The position numbers and the translations under genes were made by a program. A stretch of DNA of 64,000 nucleotides from Piliocolobus tephrosceles (Eukaryota; Chordata; Mammalia; Primates; Cercopithecidae): positions 132,528,590 to 132,592,589 of the forward strand of contig NC_045437.1 in the NCBI RefSeq assembly GCF_002776525.5. Direction: 5' to 3'. Below, one piece after another: positions 58,476 to 64,000 of the stretch. Numbering within the stretch: position 1 is the stretch's first letter; every line of letters begins with the position of its first letter. The notes under the pieces are model-generated. The model was not told where the DNA came from, did not search any database, and worked only from the letters and a program-made list of their open reading frames with translations.

Positions 58476-59278
58476 TATTTAATGGAGGCCTCTTCCCATT
58501 CTACTATGCAATAGTCACAAAAACCTCTCAATTTTCCCATATATCCTGAAGTAGAAGGGCTTGCCTGATATCTCCTTGTAATTTTATGTAGTAGACAATA
58601 AACAAATGACTGATTGTAAAGATGAAAAAGATCCAAAATTCTCCACTCCAGTTGGGGGAGAAATGCTCAGTTATAAGCAGCTGAATGGAGGTCAGAGGAG
58701 AACCATAATCCCAGATAAAAAAATAAGCAGGCAAAATTTTCTCTAGCACAATCCCTCTCTCATTTCAAGAATCTGCCCACACGCTCCTCACACCTCCTCC
58801 TCTCCTGTCACTACCACCATGATCTTGTGGTTACACAGTTTCATTCAGAGTCAAAATTAGAAATTAACTAAAGAAGCTATGGTGTGGTATTTTATTCTAA
58901 GATGACAGCTCTTTTCAAATGAATCATCAATTTAATAACAGTTTTCCAAGTGTTAAAACGTGGGGAAAAATGCATTTTAGAATCAAAGAAATGTACTAAT
59001 TCCTATGAAGATGGTAATCCAATTAAAGTGTAATTTCTCCATATTTGAAGACATTTTCAGTGCATGAAAATGCTTTTTAGAATCAGAGGGGTGATGAATC
59101 TTTAATGATGTAAATATATGCCTGACACAACAGAAGAACAACTGGTGTTTATTGTTTAGGATGGGGGGGAGGCGGGCAGCTTCCCAGAATCTATCAAATG
59201 CCCAAAACCTGTGCCCTCCCCATTCATTTTTCTAGGCTGAACCCTCACTCTCATTTTCAAGGTTAACAGGGGAAGTAG
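58476..59278. other. Unique DNA, no gene seen
   Basis: No repeat or exon recognised; A/T-rich from 58860. Confidence 0.4.
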
Positions 59279-59290
59279 AAGGGCATGAGC

Positions 59291-59690
59291 TGTCCTTTGC
59301 AAGGACATGGATAAAGCTGGAGACCATCATTCTCAGCAAACTAACACAGGAACAGAAAACCAAACACTGCACGTTCTCACTCATAACTGGGAGTTGAACA
59401 ATGAGAATACATGGACACAGGGAGGGAAAACATCACACACTGGGGTCTGTCGGGGGGTGGGGAGCAAAGGGAGGGAGAGCATTAGGAGAAATACCTAATG
59501 CATGGGGGGCTTAAAACACAGATGACAGGGTGACAGGTGCAGGAAACCACCATGGCACATGTATACCTATGTAACAAACCTGTATCCCAGACACATGTAT
59601 CCCAGAACTTAAACTTTTATATATATATACATAAACGTTTATATATATATATACACACACACACACACAACTTAAAGATACATTAAAGAA
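59291..59690 (+). mobile_element. Young 5'-truncated L1PA with target duplication
   Basis: Keeps the last ~30 codons of ORF2 and the 3' UTR (59291-59610), then an expanded tail microsatellite. The 12-base direct repeat aagggcatgagc (59279-59290 and 59691-59702) is the target duplication, with the tail microsatellite inside it. Little decay, so relatively recent in primate terms. Confidence 0.93.
59617..59669 (+). repeat. (TA)n-(CA)n compound microsatellite
   Basis: Two (TA)n blocks separated by 'cataaacgttt', then (CA)n, grown from the L1 tail. Confidence 0.93.
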
Positions 59691-59702
59691 AAGGGCATGA
59701 GC

Positions 59703-60602
59703 ACTGAAATAGGCATCTTCTCAAAGGCCTGGAGAAGTAGGTGTGATTGCTTCAACTTCATGTTGCCAGAATGCCACAAAGCTTTCAACAAAGAATTGGT
59801 AATTAGACCACCCAAGCTCTGAGGAACTATGAAGCCTAGATTCTCTGAAGAAGTACTGTCCACACGAAAAAGCAACTTAGAGGACCAAATCCTGTCTAAA
59901 TGAGTGCTTTGGCCTCTAATATTGGTCAGTCCATTTTGGGTTGGAGGTGGTGAGGAAATTCTAGTATCTCTGCTCCTGGCTTATCACAGGAGGGATTTGC
60001 CCAGCCTAGTGCCCCTTGACTCCATCCTGCCTTTTAAGATATTAGAACCTGGGACCCTCAGGTTCTACCTCAGCAAATTAGACTAAACAAGACAGAGAGT
60101 AAAAGTCTCTGTTGTGCAACTCTTGCCAACAACTTGATTCTTCGATTCTGGACTACCTACACTCCCCGCCTTCTGCCCTGTCTCAGCTGCTCAGATCTTA
60201 CTAGATTTGAACCTGATCAAACATCAGGTATTTGTTTGATGACATCCCCAGGACAACTCCAAGACCACACACACATCCACATAATGAATGTTTCCTGATG
60301 ACAAAAAAAAAAACACAAAGTTCTAACCAAATGGTGGTGATACAGGATGAGACTATTGATAATGAGTTCCAAGCAGGCAGAAACTACATTTGGTGGAAAA
60401 GAAGTGCAGAGCAATTCTGCACAGAGATTGTCTGGGGGGAAGTTTTTAATTACATTTATAACAGATGAACTAATAGTAGCTCTAAAGTAGAAATACAGAG
60501 GATATTTTGTTTTATAAATATAGAATATTGGAAAATCAGTAGGAAAGCATATATTCTGGATATTCTCTTAACTTTGAGAAAAATTGTAAATCAAAAAGCT
60601 AG
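59703..60602. other. Unique DNA, no gene seen
   Basis: No repeat recognised over 900 bases; frames of 60-78 codons only. Confidence 0.4.
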
Positions 60603-60874
60603 GCTGGGCATAGAGACGCACGCCTGTTATCCCAGCACTTTGGGAGGCCAAGTTGTGCAGATCGCTTGAGCCCAGGAGTTTGAGACCAGTGTGGGCAATA
60701 TGGCAAAACCGCATCTCTAAAAATACTACAAAGATTAGCCAGGTGTGGTGGTGTGCCTGTAGTTCCAGCTACTCGAGAGACTGAGGTGGGAGAATCACCT
60801 GAGCCTGGGAGGTTGAGGTTGCAGTTAGCTGTGATCACACCACTGCACTCCAGCCTGGGCAATAAGGTGAAACT
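60603..60874 (+). repeat. AluJ
   Basis: Two arms, old substitutions ('ggctgggcatagagacgcac'). The usual A tail is replaced by a GA-rich expansion that starts at about 60875. Confidence 0.92.
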
Positions 60875-61030
60875 AAGAAGGGGACGGAGACGAGAAGGAG
60901 ACGGAGACAAGAAGGAGATGGAGACGGAGGAGACGGAGACGGAGACGGAGAGGAGGAGGAGCAGGAAGAGGAAGGAAGAGGAAGGAGGAGAAGGAGGAGG
61001 AGGAGAAGGAGGAGAAGGAGAAGAAGGAAA
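60875..61030 (+). repeat. (GGAGAC)n/(GGA)n homopurine tract
   Basis: About 155 bases almost free of T, with GGAGAC units grading into GGA and GAAG units. It sits in the AluJ tail. Confidence 0.95.
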
Positions 61031-61403
61031 GTTAAAAACTTTACATTGATATCAATGACCATATATAAAGGTATACTTTTCATTCATACATACGTTCTCA
61101 TTCATTGAGAATAGGTCTATTGATTGAAATTGGCCATTTTCTTGGTTTTTACAATGTTGTTATATCAATCTTTCACAGCTATTTCTCACACTCCTAATTT
61201 GCCAGCTATATACATAGTTTGAATGGTCATCTTAATGAGCCTTTACAAAGTTCCTCACCTTATCCTTACATATACACTAACTTTATTTTCACACATAACA
61301 TTTATTGGATTACTCACTAGCAAAGATTCATAATTTCCCTGCGTTCCAGGAAACACAAGCATTATAGTGAAACACAGTGCATTATAGTAGAAAAGAAAGA
61401 GCA
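61031..61403. other. Unique DNA, no gene seen
   Basis: No repeat or gene recognised. Confidence 0.4.
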
Positions 61404-61652
61404 GGCTGGGCACAGTGGCTCTCGTCTGTAATCCCAACACTTTGGGAGGCCGAGGCAGGCAGATTGCTTGAGCTCAGGAGTTCAAGACCAGTCATGGCAA
61501 AACTCCATCTCTATTTTAAAAAAAATTGAAAGTAGTTGGGTGTGGTGGTGCTTGCCCAGCTCAGAAGGTTGAGACTGCAGTGAGCTGCGATCTCACCACT
61601 ACACTCCAGCCTGGGTGACAGAGTGAGACCCTGTCTTAAAAAGGAAGGTGGG
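61404..61652 (+). repeat. AluJ with internal deletion
   Basis: A left arm is joined to a shortened right arm ('gtgcttgcccagctcagaag'). Its tail was the target of a later AluY insertion: the last 15 bases (61638-61652) are repeated at 61794-61808. Confidence 0.92.
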
Positions 61653-61793
61653 CAGGCGCCTGTAGTCCCAGCTACTCGGGAGGCTGAGGCAGGAGAATGG
61701 CGTGAACCTGGGAGGCGGAGGTTGCAGTGAGCTGAGATCCGGCCACTGCACTCCAGCCTGGGCGACAGAGCGAGACTCCGTCTCAAAAAAAAA
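61653..61793 (+). repeat. 5'-truncated AluY (right arm only), Old World monkey type
   Basis: Begins at the 'caggcgcctgtagtccc' part of the right arm. It contains 'gagatccggccactg', the same diagnostic run as the full copy at 5358. A 15-base direct repeat (aaaaaggaaggtggg) bounds it exactly. Confidence 0.93.
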
Positions 61794-61808
61794 AAAAAGG
61801 AAGGTGGG

Positions 61809-61953
61809 GGGGGAAGGGAGGGAAAGGGAGAGGGTAAGGGAGGGAGGGAAAAAGAGAGAAAGAGAAAGAGAGAGAAAGAAAAAGAGAGAAGAGAGAGAAA
61901 AAGAGAAAGAGAGAGAGAAAGAAACAAAGAAGAGAGAGAGAGAGAAAGAAAGA
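61809..61953 (+). repeat. (GGGA)n/(GAAA)n/(GA)n homopurine tract
   Basis: About 145 almost pure purine bases. Grown from the Alu tail region; no gene content despite frames on both strands. Confidence 0.95.
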
Positions 61954-62719
61954 TCAAATTAACAAAATGCAGTCAAGTGCCTTCTCCATATCTTTCTAGC
62001 AGTGTGACCCTGGACAATTTAGTTCAACTTTCTGGGACTTGGGTTCTGACTCAATAAAATGAGAGAGTAGTCTGAGATTATGAACTTTTAATCTATAATC
62101 CTAAGAATTTTGTGTACCCACTGCTGGCAGACAATGCTCTGTCCTAACAGAGAAGTATGAGGCACTCATGAACCCACACTCACAAACACCCCTATACACA
62201 TAGAGGCTCAAGGCTATCTGCTTTACACATCAGACTTCTGGATATTACTTTGTTTCCTGGGCTTAAAAAAAAAAAAATGAAAAACCCCTGGGATAGATGA
62301 CATCTGAGTTCAGGGTAGCTCTAACTTTCTCTAATTCTTCCTTCCACGCTGCCATTTAGAAAAATGCACTCAAAAAATAATGAATGTTGATGGTGTCTAT
62401 TGTGACCGTTGGAAAACTCAACACTCAGCTATCAAGCACTGCTGGAATTAAGCTCCTCTCAACACACAGGATCCCTCACAACTCTACACATGTTTAAGAT
62501 TTCAAATGTGCAGCCTAATTAGCAGAGAAATTTTTAAAAATTAAATTTAAAAAAAAAAAAAAAAAAAACCTGGCTGCTTAACCTAACTTTGGCATTGCTT
62601 TCAAATTGTATTCCCACTTGCAAATTTTACCACTGGATTTTTTTCACGTATAGTTGACATTTTATTTCTCTGTTAAAGCCAAATTCAAGAAAAAAAGAAC
62701 AAGAGAAGGAGAGAGAGAA
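61954..62719. other. Unique DNA with MIR3-like scrap
   Basis: 'gcagtgtgaccctggacaat' and 'actcaataaaatgagagag' at 61999-62066 resemble MIR3. A20-type run at 62550-62569. No gene. Confidence 0.4.
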
Positions 62720-62742
62720 GGGGGCGGGGGGTGGGGTGGGGG
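62720..62742 (+). other. G-quadruplex-type motif
   Basis: G5-C-G6-T-G4-T-G5, four G-runs with single-base loops, preceded by (GA)n. It lies about 70 bases upstream of the RPL3 retrocopy. Confidence 0.85.
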
Positions 62743-62810
62743 AGAAAGAACCAAACAAGCAGCCACATAGGAGGATAAAGGAGAACAGCTTGATAAAGAT
62801 CACCAGAAGA

Positions 62811-64000
<1,190 letters not shown>

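Noticed and set aside
60875..61953. Repeats resembling an array (CRISPR-like periodicity)
   Set aside because: Homopurine microsatellite expansions in Alu tails; there are no unique spacers and the genome is eukaryotic.
61511..61957. 148-codon Ser/Leu/Phe-rich minus frame and 86-codon Lys/Arg/Glu-rich plus frame
   Set aside because: Both are translations of Alu sequence and a GA-rich tract.

Overview
This is a gene-poor stretch of a primate nuclear genome. It is dense in interspersed repeats: Alu SINEs of several ages, L1 3' ends, ancient MIR and L2 relics, MaLR LTR elements and hAT-Charlie DNA transposons. No intact protein-coding gene, tRNA, CRISPR array or operon is visible. Two AluY copies (5358-5655 and 61653-61793) carry base combinations in the right arm, around 'gatccggccactg', that I associate with Old World monkey AluYR subfamilies rather than human AluY. 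The best guess is therefore a macaque, baboon or guenon-type genome; this rests on memory of the consensus and no alignment was run.

Layout. 1-6000: mostly unique DNA, a MIR split by an Alu, two more Alus, a 5'-truncated primate L1 and the young AluY. 6000-16000: a 1.5 kb L1MA/MB-type 3' portion, a very old L1M relic, hAT-derived fragments, an AluJ and an L1MA/PB 3' end. 16000-18000: about 1 kb of repeat-free, relatively CpG-rich sequence that looks like a conserved noncoding element. 18000-35000: Alu, many MIR/L2 relics, an antisense L1, a MaLR solo LTR and a probable second solo LTR. 35000-48000: an L2 interrupted by AluJ, a nearly complete 327 bp hAT MITE with its target duplication, a DNA transposon interrupted by Alu, several Alus, a weak orphan-exon candidate (42212-42295) and a perfect 12 bp hairpin. 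48000-57000: two nested insertions, an MST LTR inside an antisense L1 and a near-complete THE1-class MaLR provirus inside an old Alu with a perfect 5 bp target duplication. 57000-62700: a 44 bp 5S rRNA-derived fragment, a small young L1 with target duplication, and two Alu copies whose tails are extended into long homopurine tracts.

62811-64000 (running off the window): an intronless retrocopy of ribosomal protein L3 (RPL3). It keeps about 305 codons open, has lost one lysine codon, and is then broken by an 11-base deletion that gives a premature stop.

The parts do not form a pathway. The window is best read as intergenic or intronic DNA built by layered retrotransposition, plus one to three candidate regulatory segments. 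I found no convincing undescribed biological system. The most useful leads are the candidate conserved element at 16.9-17.9 kb, the exon-like segment at 42.2 kb, the unnamed ancient repeat family present twice, and the datable nested insertions.
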